Shown: positions 22,941 through 31,126, counted from the stretch's first letter. The stretch: 33,230 nucleotides of DNA from CALGDE01 sp964655355 (GCA_964655355.1 CAZZMD010000052.1:1-33230), one strand, 5' to 3'. Numbers and translations: made by a program. The notes: generated from the letters alone by a model not told the origin.

Positions 22941-25253
22941 TTACTTCGCTTGGGCGATCGCCCGTTCCATCAGCAGGGCCTGGGAGCTTTCCGGGGGGGC
23001 ATTGGGCAGGGGCGATCGCTGGACATATTGCCCGTCGGGCTGGAGTTCCCAAGCATTGCGGGTATCCGCCAGCATCAAGCCTAAAATCTCCTGCAAATCC
23101 TGCTTCAGGGAGGGTTCTTCCACGGGGGCGATCGCTTCCACCCGGCGATTAAGGTTTCGGGGCATCCAGTCGGCACTGCCGATATACATCTCGTCTTCCC
23201 CGTTGTTGGCAAAGTAGAAAATGCGGGAATGTTCCAGAAGCCGCCCGACAATGCTAAGGACGCGAATATTGTCGCTGATCCCCGCTAACCCCGGGCGCAA
23301 ACAGCAAATACCGCGAATAATCAGGTCAATGCTGACGCCTGCCTGGGATGCTTTGTATAGGGCTTGGATGATTGGGGGATCCACCAGGGAGTTCATTTTG
23401 GCCACGATACGACCGGGGCGTCCCTGGCGAGCATGGTCGATTTCCCGGTCGATCAGCTCAATCATGCGCGATCGCAGATTCACCGGGGCAATCAAGAGCT
23501 TGCGGAAGGATTGTTGGCGGGAATAGCCGGTCAAGTAGTTAAACAGGTCCGTTAAATCGGCCCCTAACTCCTGGCGACAGCTCAAGAGCCCCACATCGGT
23601 GTAAAGCTTGGCGGTTTTGGGGTTGTAATTGCCGGTGCCGATATGGACATAGCGCCGCAGTCCATCGGCATCCCGACGCACCACCAGCACCACTTTGGTG
23701 TGGGTTTTCAGTCCCACCAGCCCATAAACGACGTGGACCCCCGCCCGCTCCAGGGTGCGCGCCCAGTTAATGTTATTCGCCTCATCAAACCGCGCCTTCA
23801 GCTCCACCAACACCGCCACCTGCTTGCCATTTTCCGCCGCCTGAATCAGGGCGTTAACAATGGGAGAGTTCCCCGAGGTGCGATAGAGGGTCATCTTGAT
23901 CGCCAACACCTGGGGATCGTTCGCCGCTTCCGTAATAAACCGCTGCACCGTGGCGGAGAAGGACTGGTAGGGATGGTGGAGCAGCATATCCTTGCGGCGC
24001 AGCTCCGTAAAAATATCGCTGTATTCTTCGGGATCGTCGTCTCCCCCAAAATCATCAGGGTTGCGATCGCGCAGACTGCCGAGGCGTTGAATCCGCTTGG
24101 GCACCGTCGACGACCACGGGGGATCCTTGAGGGCGGGCCGGGGAATCCCCAGAAAACTCATTAGATCATTGAGCCCCAGTAACCCATCCACCTCAAACAC
24201 ATATTGGGGATTGACGTCCAGCTCCCCGATCAGGCGATCGCGCACCTCCAGGGGCATGGTGCTCAACACCTCCAGCCGGACCACATTGCCCCCCAATCGC
24301 CGCTTCCGTAGCTCCTGCTCGATCGCCAACATCAGGTCATCCGCTTCGTCATCCTCCACGGCGATATCGGAATTCCGGGTGACCCGAAAGGGGTGATATT
24401 CCAAAATATTCATCCCCGGAAACAGCAGCTCCAGATTGTGGGCGATGGCCTGCTCAATGGGCACCCCCACCCAAACCGTCTCCGCCGTCTGCTCCGGCAG
24501 CTCCGCCCAAAAACCGGTCAGGGCACTGCGGTCAAACCCCTCCAAGGGCAAGGGGACAAACCGCGCCAGCACCTGGGGAATTTTGACCCGCGCAAAATGC
24601 TCTTCATCAGTATCGGGATCCTGAATCAACACCACCAAATTGGAGCTGAGGTTGGAAATGCGGGGGAACGGATGGCCAGGGTCCACCGCCAGGGGGGTCA
24701 ATACCGGAAAAATTTCCCGCTCGAAATAGTCGTGTAAATAAGCCCGTTGTTCCTGGTTCAGGTCCACATAATCCAGCAAATAAATCCCCGCCTCTGCCAT
24801 GGCTGGGCGCAGCTCCTGGGCGAAATGCTCATGCTGTTGCTGCACCAGGGGATGGAGGCGATCGCCAATCTCCGCCAACTGTTGCTCGGGCGATCGCCCA
24901 TCGGGCGTGATTTTTTCCACGTTGGCGCTGACCTGACTAATCAGCCCCGCCACCCGCACCATAAAAAACTCATCCAGGTTCGAACTAAAGATCGCCAAAA
25001 ACTTCAGGCGCTCCAGCAGGGGATTCCGAGGATCCATCCCCTCATTCAGCACCCGGCGATCAAACTCCACCCAGCTCAATTCCCGATTGAAATAATAATC
25101 CGGTTGCGAGAGATCCAACGGGCTGGAATCGCTCGACTGGGGGGATTTCGCGGTTGGGCTCGCCGCCTTAGGCTTAGCTCGGGTTCCCCTGCGGGAGGAC
25201 GATCCAGACGTTCGAGTGGATCGCGTTGATCGGGATGCCTTCGGTGCGGTCAT
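22941..25253 (-). CDS. ppk1: Polyphosphate kinase 1
   Basis: Reversibly builds polyphosphate from ATP. The 770-residue protein has a lysine-, serine- and threonine-rich N-terminal tail (about 50 residues), then the N domain starting YYFNRELSWVEFDRRVL, and the two phospholipase-D-like catalytic domains. The autophosphorylated histidine lies in GLKTHTKVVLV and the second catalytic histidine in RYVHIGTGNYNPKTAKLYTD; RPGRIVAKMNSLVDP and EHSRIFYF are further family motifs. It is about 80 residues longer than E. coli Ppk because of the tail. Its ATG overlaps the TGA of the upstream 70-residue gene in an ATGA arrangement, so translation is probably coupled. In cyanobacteria polyphosphate acts as phosphate store and energy buffer. 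Confidence 0.96.
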   Translation of the reverse strand: MTAPKASRSTRSTRTSGSSSRRGTRAKPKAASPTAKSPQSSDSSPLDLSQPDYYFNRELSWVEFDRRVLNEGMDPRNPLLERLKFLAIFSSNLDEFFMVRVAGLISQVSANVEKITPDGRSPEQQLAEIGDRLHPLVQQQHEHFAQELRPAMAEAGIYLLDYVDLNQEQRAYLHDYFEREIFPVLTPLAVDPGHPFPRISNLSSNLVVLIQDPDTDEEHFARVKIPQVLARFVPLPLEGFDRSALTGFWAELPEQTAETVWVGVPIEQAIAHNLELLFPGMNILEYHPFRVTRNSDIAVEDDEADDLMLAIEQELRKRRLGGNVVRLEVLSTMPLEVRDRLIGELDVNPQYVFEVDGLLGLNDLMSFLGIPRPALKDPPWSSTVPKRIQRLGSLRDRNPDDFGGDDDPEEYSDIFTELRRKDMLLHHPYQSFSATVQRFITEAANDPQVLAIKMTLYRTSGNSPIVNALIQAAENGKQVAVLVELKARFDEANNINWARTLERAGVHVVYGLVGLKTHTKVVLVVRRDADGLRRYVHIGTGNYNPKTAKLYTDVGLLSCRQELGADLTDLFNYLTGYSRQQSFRKLLIAPVNLRSRMIELIDREIDHARQGRPGRIVAKMNSLVDPPIIQALYKASQAGVSIDLIIRGICCLRPGLAGISDNIRVLSIVGRLLEHSRIFYFANNGEDEMYIGSADWMPRNLNRRVEAIAPVEEPSLKQDLQEILGLMLADTRNAWELQPDGQYVQRSPLPNAPPESSQALLMERAIAQAK

Positions 25254-25462
25254 GGATTAAATACCTCAGATTCACGCCCTTCCCACCAATTGCCCAGCTT
25301 CATCAAGTCCTGGTGAATATCAGCGATCGCCGCCGCATATTCATCGTCCCCCATGGAATCCCGCTGTTCCTGGACCTTTTTCAGCCGTAATTGCACCAGC
25401 AGCCAAGGCTTATGGGTGTTGTCCGTTGTCTCTAGATAACGGGCCAATTCTTCACTGTTCAT
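25250..25462 (-). CDS. 70-residue conserved-looking protein translationally coupled to ppk1
   Basis: Family not recognised. The protein is helical and charged with no membrane segment: MNSEELARYLETTDNTHKPW, then LLVQLRLKKVQEQRDSMGDD and a second helix with IADIHQDLMKLGNWWEGRE. The stop overlaps the ppk1 start by 4 bp (ATGA), the classic sign of coupled synthesis, so it may regulate or accompany polyphosphate kinase. No obvious Shine-Dalgarno precedes it. Composition and codon use look like the neighbours, and the tight overlap supports it being real. Confidence 0.72.
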   Translation of the reverse strand: MNSEELARYLETTDNTHKPWLLVQLRLKKVQEQRDSMGDDEYAAAIADIHQDLMKLGNWWEGRESEVFNP

Positions 25463-25574
25463 GGCAATGGATAGGGGTAGGGTACAGCGAGGCGGGCAAG
25501 GGACGGGTTAAGGATTGGTTGTGCCGTCGGCCCCTGCCCCAGCGGGATCACAATTCAGCACCGATCAGCCTAAA

Positions 25575-25619
25575 GCGAAGACCAAAAGAGCGAAGACTCA
25601 GAAATCGAAGACTAAAACG
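25575..25619. repeat. 15-bp tandem repeat, three copies, reaching into a ferredoxin gene end
   Basis: CGAAGAC recurs exactly 15 bp apart at 25576, 25591 and 25606. The third unit covers the stop codon of the leftward ferredoxin gene (25612-25614). Confidence 0.82.
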
Positions 25620-25875
25620 GCCAGAACTTCTTCTTTTGTCCGCCGGCACTGCCCGCTTCCCGCTGTAAATCGGGGCGTTCCTCGGGCAAAATAGCCCCTT
25701 CTACGGGACAGACTTGCAAGCAAATGCCGCAATCAATGCAGGTGGAAAACTCAATGCGATACCAATCGGTGCCTTTCTTGTTTTTGCCTGGTCCCTGATC
25801 AATGCAGCCCACGGGACAAGCCCCGACGCAATCGGCCACACCCTCACACACATCGGTCACAATCGTATACGCCAT
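25612..25875 (-). CDS. Bacterial-type ferredoxin, probably [3Fe-4S][4Fe-4S]
   Basis: An 87-residue soluble electron carrier with two cluster regions. The first has Cys10, Cys16, Cys20 and Cys24 (CEGVADCVGACPVGC); the second is CIDCGICLQVCP with Cys46, 49, 52 and 56. Compared with Azotobacter ferredoxin I, the free CxxC partner in the first motif is missing while all seven cluster ligands are present, so a 7Fe type is most likely, with 2[4Fe-4S] not excluded. Between the motifs is a lysine-rich insert (PGKNKKGTDW). The C-terminal tail ends KKKFWPF. It lies between the ppk1 unit and an AEC permease, same strand, with 149- and 121-bp gaps, so it is probably transcribed alone. Partners are not evident. 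Confidence 0.9.
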   Translation of the reverse strand: MAYTIVTDVCEGVADCVGACPVGCIDQGPGKNKKGTDWYRIEFSTCIDCGICLQVCPVEGAILPEERPDLQREAGSAGGQKKKFWPF

Positions 25876-25996
25876 AGCCTTCGCCGCTCTCGAATCCTTT
25901 TCGTAACTTTTCTTGATGGATTGTTTTGATTAGTCTATCGCGGTGGACGATTGCCAGGACCTGAAAATTGGTTCTGACTGGTTGACCCGGCTCCCG

Positions 25997-26956
25997 TTAG
26001 CTAAACATCCAAAGCCACACCGGCAGCAGCAAGAGAATCCCCCCCGTCCCAACGGCGATCGCGGTAACGGCCAACTCCCGATCCAAATCATAGGCTTCGG
26101 CGATCACCAACGTCGCAAAGGCGGGGGGCATCGCCGCCTGGAGCACCACCGTCAACAACAGGGGCGACGTGACCCCCATGCCCCGCAGGGAGAGGCCTAA
26201 CCCCAGGGGCACAACCATCAACTTGATCAACAAACTGGGCCAAACCTTCGCCAGCGATCGCCGGGGTCGCCACCGACTGAGCCGCATCCCAATCAACACC
26301 AACGCCGATCCCACCACTGTCCAAGCAAATCTCTGAAGGGCAGCCTCCACCCCCATAGGCAGCGCAACCCCCTGGGACATCACCCCAACGATCGCCCCCA
26401 AAAACGTTGGATTAGCCAGCCCCGCCCCAATGGACTGCCAAATCCCCTGCGATCGCCCACTCAGCCATGCCGCTACCATGGATCCCAAACAGTAGGCCCC
26501 CAGGGTCGTCCCAAACAAATCAAAAAATAAAGCCCATCCAAAGGCGCGATCGCCCACCAGGGTCAGCGTTATTGGGTAGCCCAAGTAGCCCGTATTCCCA
26601 AACAGGGCCCCAATCATCAAACTGCCCCGCTCTGCCCGGTTCAGTCCCCGTCCCTGGGCGGTCAACAAAAACCACACCGCTGTACATCCGATCGCGATCG
26701 CCATCCCCAACCACGCCGCCCCAATGGCAACGGGAGCCCCCGCCCTCAAATCCGCCCGACGAATAAACGCCACACAGCTCACCGGCACCCCAATCCAAAA
26801 TAAAAACCATCCCACCCGCTGGGGTACCCATCCCGGCAATACCCGACCCAGCCCAATCCCTAATAAAATTCCCCCCACCAATCGGAGGTATAACCCGCCC
26901 AAACTCCCCCAGGCGATCGCCATCCCACACCCCTGCTCTCGATTCAACGCCCCCAT
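25997..26956 (-). CDS. AEC-family (auxin efflux carrier-like) permease
   Basis: An inner-membrane protein of 319 residues with about ten hydrophobic segments in the 5+5 arrangement of the AEC family. Typical patterns are GALFGNTGYLGYPITLTLVG near residue 117, with the conserved N-x-G-Y-x-G/P helix break, and VLQAAMPPAFATLVIAEAYDLD near residue 275, the mirrored break. Bacterial members transport malate, malonate or other organic acids; the substrate is not readable here. The first 11 residues (before a second ATG at 26923) may not be translated. It is divergent from the nucleotidyltransferase gene. Confidence 0.88.
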   Translation of the reverse strand: MGALNREQGCGMAIAWGSLGGLYLRLVGGILLGIGLGRVLPGWVPQRVGWFLFWIGVPVSCVAFIRRADLRAGAPVAIGAAWLGMAIAIGCTAVWFLLTAQGRGLNRAERGSLMIGALFGNTGYLGYPITLTLVGDRAFGWALFFDLFGTTLGAYCLGSMVAAWLSGRSQGIWQSIGAGLANPTFLGAIVGVMSQGVALPMGVEAALQRFAWTVVGSALVLIGMRLSRWRPRRSLAKVWPSLLIKLMVVPLGLGLSLRGMGVTSPLLLTVVLQAAMPPAFATLVIAEAYDLDRELAVTAIAVGTGGILLLLPVWLWMFS

Positions 26957-26961
26957 CCTAA

Positions 26962-26987
26962 AAGCCCTTTCCCCAAGCCCTTTCCCC
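26962..26987. repeat. 13-bp perfect tandem duplication
   Basis: AAGCCCTTTCCCC occurs at 26962-26974 and 26975-26987, just upstream of the AEC permease start in the divergent spacer. Confidence 0.92.
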
Positions 26988-27129
26988 GGTCAAAAACCGC
27001 TGACACGGGCGATGATCTGTGCCCCTGAATCCTCTGCCATGGGCCCAATACCCGTAAAATCCGGCTTGATACTCTTCGGTTAGGACTTTTTAATGGAGTG
27101 AGGCATCCTCAGGAGAAAAACGTCAAGTT

Positions 27130-28290
27130 ATGAAAGCCATGATTCTTGCCGCCGGACGCGGCACCCGGGTGCGACCGATTACTTTCACGATCCCGAAGCC
27201 CCTTATCCCCATCCTGCAAAAGCCGGTGATGGAGTTCTTGCTGGAGCTGCTGCGTCAACATGGTTTTGACCAGGTCATGGTGAACGTGAGCCACTTAGCC
27301 AAAGAAATTGAAGACTACTTCCGCGATGGCCAACGCTTCGGCGTCGAAATTGGCTATTCCTTCGAAGGCCATGTGGAAGATGGACAACTCATCGGTAAGG
27401 CGATGGGATCCGCCGGTGGCATGCGCCGCATCCAAGATTTCAGCCCCTTCTTCGACGACACATTTGTCGTACTTTGTGGGGATGCCCTGATCGATTTGGA
27501 CCTCACGGAAGCGGTTAAATTCCACCGGGAAAAGGGGGCGTTGGCCACCATCGTGATGAAATCGGTACCCCGGGAAGAGGTGCCCAGCTATGGCGTTGTG
27601 GTGACCGATGAGGATGGCAAAATCAAAGCCTTCCAGGAAAAGCCGGCCGTCGACGAAGCCCTCAGCACCGACATCAATACCGGTATCTATATCTTTGAGC
27701 CGGAGATTTTTGATTACATTCCTCCGGATGTGGAGTTTGATATTGGGGGCGATCTCTTTCCCAAGCTGGTGGAGATGGGTGCGCCGTTCTACGGCACGTC
27801 CATGGACTTCGAGTGGGTCGACATTGGTAAGGTGCCGGATTATTGGCGCGCCATCCGGGATGTGCTCTCGGGCAAGGTAAAAAATGTCGAGATTCCCGGC
27901 AAAGAAGTGCGCCCTGGGGTCTATACCGGTCTGAATGTGGCGGTGAATTGGGACAAGGTGGATATTCAAGGACCGGTTTATATCGGTGCCATGACTCGCA
28001 TTGATGACGGGGCCAAAATTGTCGGACCCGTTGCCATTAGCCCCAACTGCCATATCTGTAGCGGGGCGACGGTGGAAAATAGCGTCATTTTTGAATATTC
28101 CCGACTGGGGCCCGACGTGCGCCTCGTCGATAAATTGGTGTTCGGGCGCTATTGCGTGGATAAAACCGGCGCGGTGATTGATGTCCAGGCGGCGGCGTTA
28201 GATTGGTTAATCACCGATGCCCGCCAAGCCCTACCCACCGATATGCCGGAGGAAAGTAAGGCGATCGCCGAGCTACTCCAGTCGGACTAA
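27130..28290 (+). CDS. Sugar-phosphate nucleotidyltransferase, likely mannose-1-phosphate guanylyltransferase
   Basis: Makes a nucleotide sugar from NTP and a sugar 1-phosphate. The 386-residue protein has the N-terminal nucleotidyltransferase domain (about 1-235) with MILAAGRGTRVRPITF, IPKPLIPI, metal-binding LCGDALID, EKP and WVDIG motifs. A left-handed beta-helix of hexapeptide repeats (about 255-340, e.g. VYIGAMTRIDDGAKIVGPVAI) and a short helical tail follow. Length and domain order fit cyanobacterial GDP-mannose pyrophosphorylases feeding polysaccharide and glycan synthesis, but glucose-1-phosphate thymidylyl- or uridylyltransferase cannot be excluded from motifs alone. AGGAG lies 14 bases before the ATG, slightly far. 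The stop codon sits in a 12-bp duplication. Confidence 0.88.
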   Translation: MKAMILAAGRGTRVRPITFTIPKPLIPILQKPVMEFLLELLRQHGFDQVMVNVSHLAKEIEDYFRDGQRFGVEIGYSFEGHVEDGQLIGKAMGSAGGMRRIQDFSPFFDDTFVVLCGDALIDLDLTEAVKFHREKGALATIVMKSVPREEVPSYGVVVTDEDGKIKAFQEKPAVDEALSTDINTGIYIFEPEIFDYIPPDVEFDIGGDLFPKLVEMGAPFYGTSMDFEWVDIGKVPDYWRAIRDVLSGKVKNVEIPGKEVRPGVYTGLNVAVNWDKVDIQGPVYIGAMTRIDDGAKIVGPVAISPNCHICSGATVENSVIFEYSRLGPDVRLVDKLVFGRYCVDKTGAVIDVQAAALDWLITDARQALPTDMPEESKAIAELLQSD

Positions 28291-28304
28291 ACGTCGGATT
28301 AAAC
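28281..28304. repeat. 12-bp tandem duplication spanning a stop codon
   Basis: GTCGGACTAAAC (containing the TAA stop of the nucleotidyltransferase) is followed by GTCGGATTAAAC; 11 of 12 bases match. Confidence 0.88.
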
Positions 28305-28311
28305 TTGGAAT

Positions 28312-28329
28312 AACCCTCAAAACCCTCAA
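28312..28329. repeat. 9-bp perfect tandem duplication
   Basis: AACCCTCAA occurs twice without a gap. Confidence 0.75.
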
Positions 28330-28335
28330 AAAGTA

Positions 28336-28376
28336 GCCCGTTACCCTTCATCAGAGGTGCAACGGGCGTGAGTTTT
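28336..28376 (+). terminator. Possible terminator after the nucleotidyltransferase
   Basis: A 7-bp stem, GCCCGTT with AACGGGC, encloses an 18-base loop; TTTT follows after five bases. The long loop and short T run make this weak. Confidence 0.35.
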
Positions 28377-28377
28377 A

Positions 28378-28399
28378 AGACACAATTGAGACACAATAG
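28378..28399. repeat. 11-bp tandem duplication
   Basis: AGACACAATTG is followed by AGACACAATAG; 10 of 11 bases match. This is the third duplication in the same spacer. Confidence 0.82.
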
Positions 28400-28570
28400 G
28401 GATCCGTGGGCTGACAATGGGGAAGCGGCGGATTACCCTAGGACAAACCCCTAAGGATCACTAAAGACCTTTCGGGCACTGGGGATATGTGAACAACTGG
28501 GGTGGAGCGACAGCGCCATCTCCCGGTGGGGACAGATACTAAGTCAGTTGGAGAGGCTGGCAAATTTGAC

Positions 28571-29236
28571 ATGGCAGACAGTCGCATTGCGTTTTTAACC
28601 GGGTGTGCCCTAACGGGAGCAATGGCGTTTGCTGTCGCGAAGGGGTGGATCAATCTGGATACCCAAGCCCTAACCTCTTCGATCGCCACGAGCGATGGTG
28701 TGGATTCGCCCATCGTCGAGGACATGCCGTTGGATGGGGAACTGCCGCCCCCGCCGCCGCCAGCATCTTCCCTGAATTCAGTTCCCATGTCCTCCTCGGC
28801 GATGGCCAAGCTCGAGGAAAAACTCCAAAAGCAAACGGAGCAAAATTCCCAGGCGATCGCCTCCCTCCGCGAGGACTTTAAAGAGCAGCAGGACAGCCTA
28901 GAAAAACTTCAGGACAAGCTGTCGGGGCAGGATGAAGCCCTGACGACCATGGCCCTGGATGACAAGCTGTCAGAGATGGTGGCAGAGCGAAACGGTAATA
29001 CATCCTGGAGTCAGGGAGTGTTGTGGGCCCTGGGGGGGATGGTCTTGACCGTTAGCAGCATTGTGATGGCCGGCGTCTTTGCCATGATGGCCCGCAATAA
29101 TCGCGATCGCGCCCCCCGCTCCCAACCGTTCCATTCCATCCGCGTGGTGCCGAGCTATCTCCCCGGACGCGAGCATCCCGAACTGGTCACCCCCCGCCGC
29201 CCCAACGCCGCTGACTACATCGATTACGACTACTAA
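28571..29236 (+). CDS. Two-pass membrane protein with periplasmic or cytosolic coiled coil, unknown function
   Basis: Not recognised. The 221-residue protein has an N-terminal hydrophobic segment (about 7-26, IAFLTGCALTGAMAFAVAKG), a short linker ending in a proline run (LPPPPPP), and a long charged coiled coil (about 75-140, e.g. LEEKLQKQTEQNSQAIASLR). A second membrane helix (about 155-178, GVLWALGGMVLTVSSIVMAG) and a polar tail ending YIDYDY follow. Both ends would lie on the same side with the coiled coil opposite, a layout seen in septum or envelope spacer proteins, which is only an analogy. The open frame extends to a GTG at 28502, but the ATG at 28571 places the helix at the N-terminus. 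A perfect terminator follows. Confidence 0.72.
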   Translation: MADSRIAFLTGCALTGAMAFAVAKGWINLDTQALTSSIATSDGVDSPIVEDMPLDGELPPPPPPASSLNSVPMSSSAMAKLEEKLQKQTEQNSQAIASLREDFKEQQDSLEKLQDKLSGQDEALTTMALDDKLSEMVAERNGNTSWSQGVLWALGGMVLTVSSIVMAGVFAMMARNNRDRAPRSQPFHSIRVVPSYLPGREHPELVTPRRPNAADYIDYDY

Positions 29237-29278
29237 CGTTTTATTTCAAAAGAGCAATCCTCTCCCCTCAAAAAACAA

Positions 29279-29319
29279 CCAAAAAGCCGAGCCCAGAAAT
29301 ATCGGGCTCGGCTTTTTGG
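29279..29319. terminator. Perfect bidirectional terminator
   Basis: A 16-bp stem without mismatch (CCAAAAAGCCGAGCCC and complement) around a 9-base loop lies between convergent genes. A-rich and T-rich arms serve both directions. Confidence 0.95.
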
Positions 29320-29361
29320 TCGGTTATGGGGCTGTTATCCCAAGCAGCCCTACCGGTTGAC

Positions 29362-30402
29362 CTAGCGGACAAACTGGGGCATCACCTCAGCGGCAGTAAA
29401 GACCCCATGGATGCCGCGCTGGTGTAGGGCTAGACCGGCTTTTAAATAGCCAAATGCCGGACCACACACATTGGCGGCCATGCTGGTTTCATCGCCGAGG
29501 GTGAAGGTATGGGTGGAAATCTTGCCCTCAAAAGTACGACCGGTAACTTTGACGTTCGTGCTCAGGGGTTTTTTGGGATTGCGGGTATCCACCACGCCGC
29601 CAACGGTGACTTGATCGCGATCGCAAATCCCCGCCAACTCCAACATCAAATCATCGGCGTGCTCCATCCCTTCCAACGCCAAAATGCCATTGGTCTTATC
29701 CAGCAGCGCCGCCACTTCCCCATCGGTCATGGCCCGCGCCTTATCCACGTCATACTCCGGCATATGGGCAATATCTTCGCGGATGGTGGCCCGATAGGCT
29801 TCCCAGTTGGCGATCCCCACCCCAAAGGTGATTTTGACACTGTGGATTTCGGCATAGCTCTGGGCTGCCACCGCTGCCGCCGCCGTCAGCAACCCCGGCG
29901 TCGCACCACAGCCAGTCATATAGGTGATCCCCGCCGCTTGCAGGCGATCGCCCAGTCCCAAAATCTGCTCCATGGCGCTGGTTCGCTTGAGGGCATCCAC
30001 CAATACCCCTTTCCAACCGGACTCAATAAACTGCTCCACCACCGACGCCATAAAGGTATTGGGCAAATTCGGCAGCGCCAAAAAATAGCCCTGCGCCGCC
30101 GTTGCCGCCGGGATCAAGTCCTGAATGCTGTTGGCACTGGTCTGCCCCAACTGCGCCACCTGGCCCAGGGATCCCTGCTCCCGATAGGCCCGAATACACT
30201 GATCCGGATCCAGCCCATTGGCGTCATACACAAACCCATCCCGGTCCGCCGCCGCCACGAGCTGCATTTCCCGCTTGGGAGCCAGCACCCGCGATGCCGC
30301 CTGACCCAGGCCGCCAAATCCAAGAACGCCCACCCGAATCACAGACTCGGGGGATGAAGACGAAGATGCGGAAGGGGCGGTCGAAACCGTGGCCGTAGTC
30401 AT
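29362..30402 (-). CDS. Saccharopine dehydrogenase-like NAD(P)-dependent oxidoreductase
   Basis: A 346-residue protein with an N-terminal Rossmann domain (VGVLGFGGLGQAASRVLAPK from about residue 24; GxGGxG type) after a 20-residue Ser/Thr/Ala-rich leader. It then has strongly patterned blocks: YFLALPNLPNTFMASV, GVLVDALKRTSA, TYMTGCGATPGLLTAAAA, VGGVVDTRNPKKPLSTNVKV and GDETSMAANVCGPAFGYLKAG. These match proteins labelled saccharopine dehydrogenase-like in cyanobacteria, which are distinct from true lysine-pathway enzymes. The substrate is unknown. The conserved TGCGATPG segment near the expected active site is a candidate substrate loop. It has its own promoter region of about 300 bp, divergent from the DUF2997 gene. 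Confidence 0.85.
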   Translation of the reverse strand: MTTATVSTAPSASSSSSPESVIRVGVLGFGGLGQAASRVLAPKREMQLVAAADRDGFVYDANGLDPDQCIRAYREQGSLGQVAQLGQTSANSIQDLIPAATAAQGYFLALPNLPNTFMASVVEQFIESGWKGVLVDALKRTSAMEQILGLGDRLQAAGITYMTGCGATPGLLTAAAAVAAQSYAEIHSVKITFGVGIANWEAYRATIREDIAHMPEYDVDKARAMTDGEVAALLDKTNGILALEGMEHADDLMLELAGICDRDQVTVGGVVDTRNPKKPLSTNVKVTGRTFEGKISTHTFTLGDETSMAANVCGPAFGYLKAGLALHQRGIHGVFTAAEVMPQFVR

Positions 30403-30419
30403 AGAGGGCTGCCTCGTTG

Positions 30420-30439
30420 AATTTCACTAAATTTCACTG
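30420..30439. repeat. 10-bp tandem duplication
   Basis: AATTTCACTA is followed by AATTTCACTG; 9 of 10 bases match. Confidence 0.8.
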
Positions 30440-30456
30440 CAAAGACTGCGATCGCC

Positions 30457-30486
30457 GTGATCTGTTGTGATCTGGCGCGATCTAAG
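30457..30486. repeat. 10-bp tandem repeat, three copies
   Basis: GTGATCTGTT, GTGATCTGGC and GCGATCTAAG follow without gaps. The third overlaps the sequence environment of a HIP1-like GCGATC. Confidence 0.7.
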
Positions 30487-30657
30487 CGACGAACTCCCCG
30501 GCGTCTTGAGGATGTAGCCGGGTGCCGCCAATTATCTCAGATCCCATGGTGATCCTCGAGAGTTGCGGCGGCCGGGAAGTTGCGTCAAACTTATTGAATG
30601 GTGAGCCTTTGTCATCGCTTACGTGATCGATTGTTACGCATCGTTGCGCGAGCTAAT

Positions 30658-30676
30658 GACAATGACTATCATCAAT
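30658..30676. promoter_or_regulatory. Fur-box-like site upstream of DUF2997-Ycf35-ferredoxin genes
   Basis: GACAATGACTATCATCAAT matches 13 of 19 positions of the classical Fur consensus GATAATGATAATCATTATC and shows the AATGAC/TATCAT half-site symmetry. It lies 28-46 bp upstream of the DUF2997 ATG, where a repressor could block transcription. The score was judged by eye only. Confidence 0.4.
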
Positions 30677-30703
30677 AAGTCTTCCGTCTAGGTAGGGCAA
30701 TCT

Positions 30704-30916
30704 ATGGAAATCCTTGAGTTTACGATTTATCCCGATGGCCGGGTGTCGGAGCAAGTGACCGGCGTTAAGGGGGCAGATTGCACGGCCTTAACGGAGGAGA
30801 TTGAAGAGCAGTTAGGGCGCGTTCTCAACCGGGAAGCGACCTCTGAGCAGTTTGCAACCCAAACCCTTGAGGAGGATGCCAGCGTCACCCAGTCCCAGTC
30901 CAGCGATTGGTCTTAA
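30704..30916 (+). CDS. DUF2997 family protein
   Basis: A 70-residue protein with the DUF2997 pattern: an N-terminal beta strand MEILEFTIYPDGRVSEQVTGVKG that includes a P-D-G-R/K turn, then a helix with CTALTEEIEEQLGRVL. Function unknown. Members in cyanobacteria sit next to ycf35 and a [4Fe-4S] ferredoxin, exactly as here (ycf35 is 210 bp downstream). The single Cys26 is in the segment GADCTALTEEIE. No signal or membrane segment. A Fur-box-like sequence lies upstream. Confidence 0.85.
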   Translation: MEILEFTIYPDGRVSEQVTGVKGADCTALTEEIEEQLGRVLNREATSEQFATQTLEEDASVTQSQSSDWS

Positions 30917-31126
30917 CCCTTTGGCTGGTACGGGGAGTTCGGCAGTGCAGGGCGATCGCTACGGGTTCTTGCAACAACCGACTTTTCTCAACAGCCAAAA
31001 CCAAGATAGAGCGATATACTATCCCTCAAAAGTGATCTATTCTGAGCACTAGGGATTTATATCAACACCGTTCGACACAGTTTTCCTCAAACCACGAAGT
31101 CAACACTCAACGAAACCCACTGACCC

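Larger units (their letters stand above)
30403..30703. promoter_or_regulatory. Divergent promoter region between the oxidoreductase and DUF2997-Ycf35 genes
   Basis: 301 bp with no gene. It carries two tandem duplications close to the oxidoreductase start (30420-30439 and 30457-30486), and an AT-richer stretch toward the DUF2997 gene containing a Fur-box-like element (30658-30676). No clear -35/-10 pair could be assigned. Confidence 0.5.

Noticed and set aside
27295..28053. 252-codon minus-strand frame inside the nucleotidyltransferase
   Set aside because: A His/Asp/Gly-rich shadow with no family signature, opposite a gene with all expected motifs.
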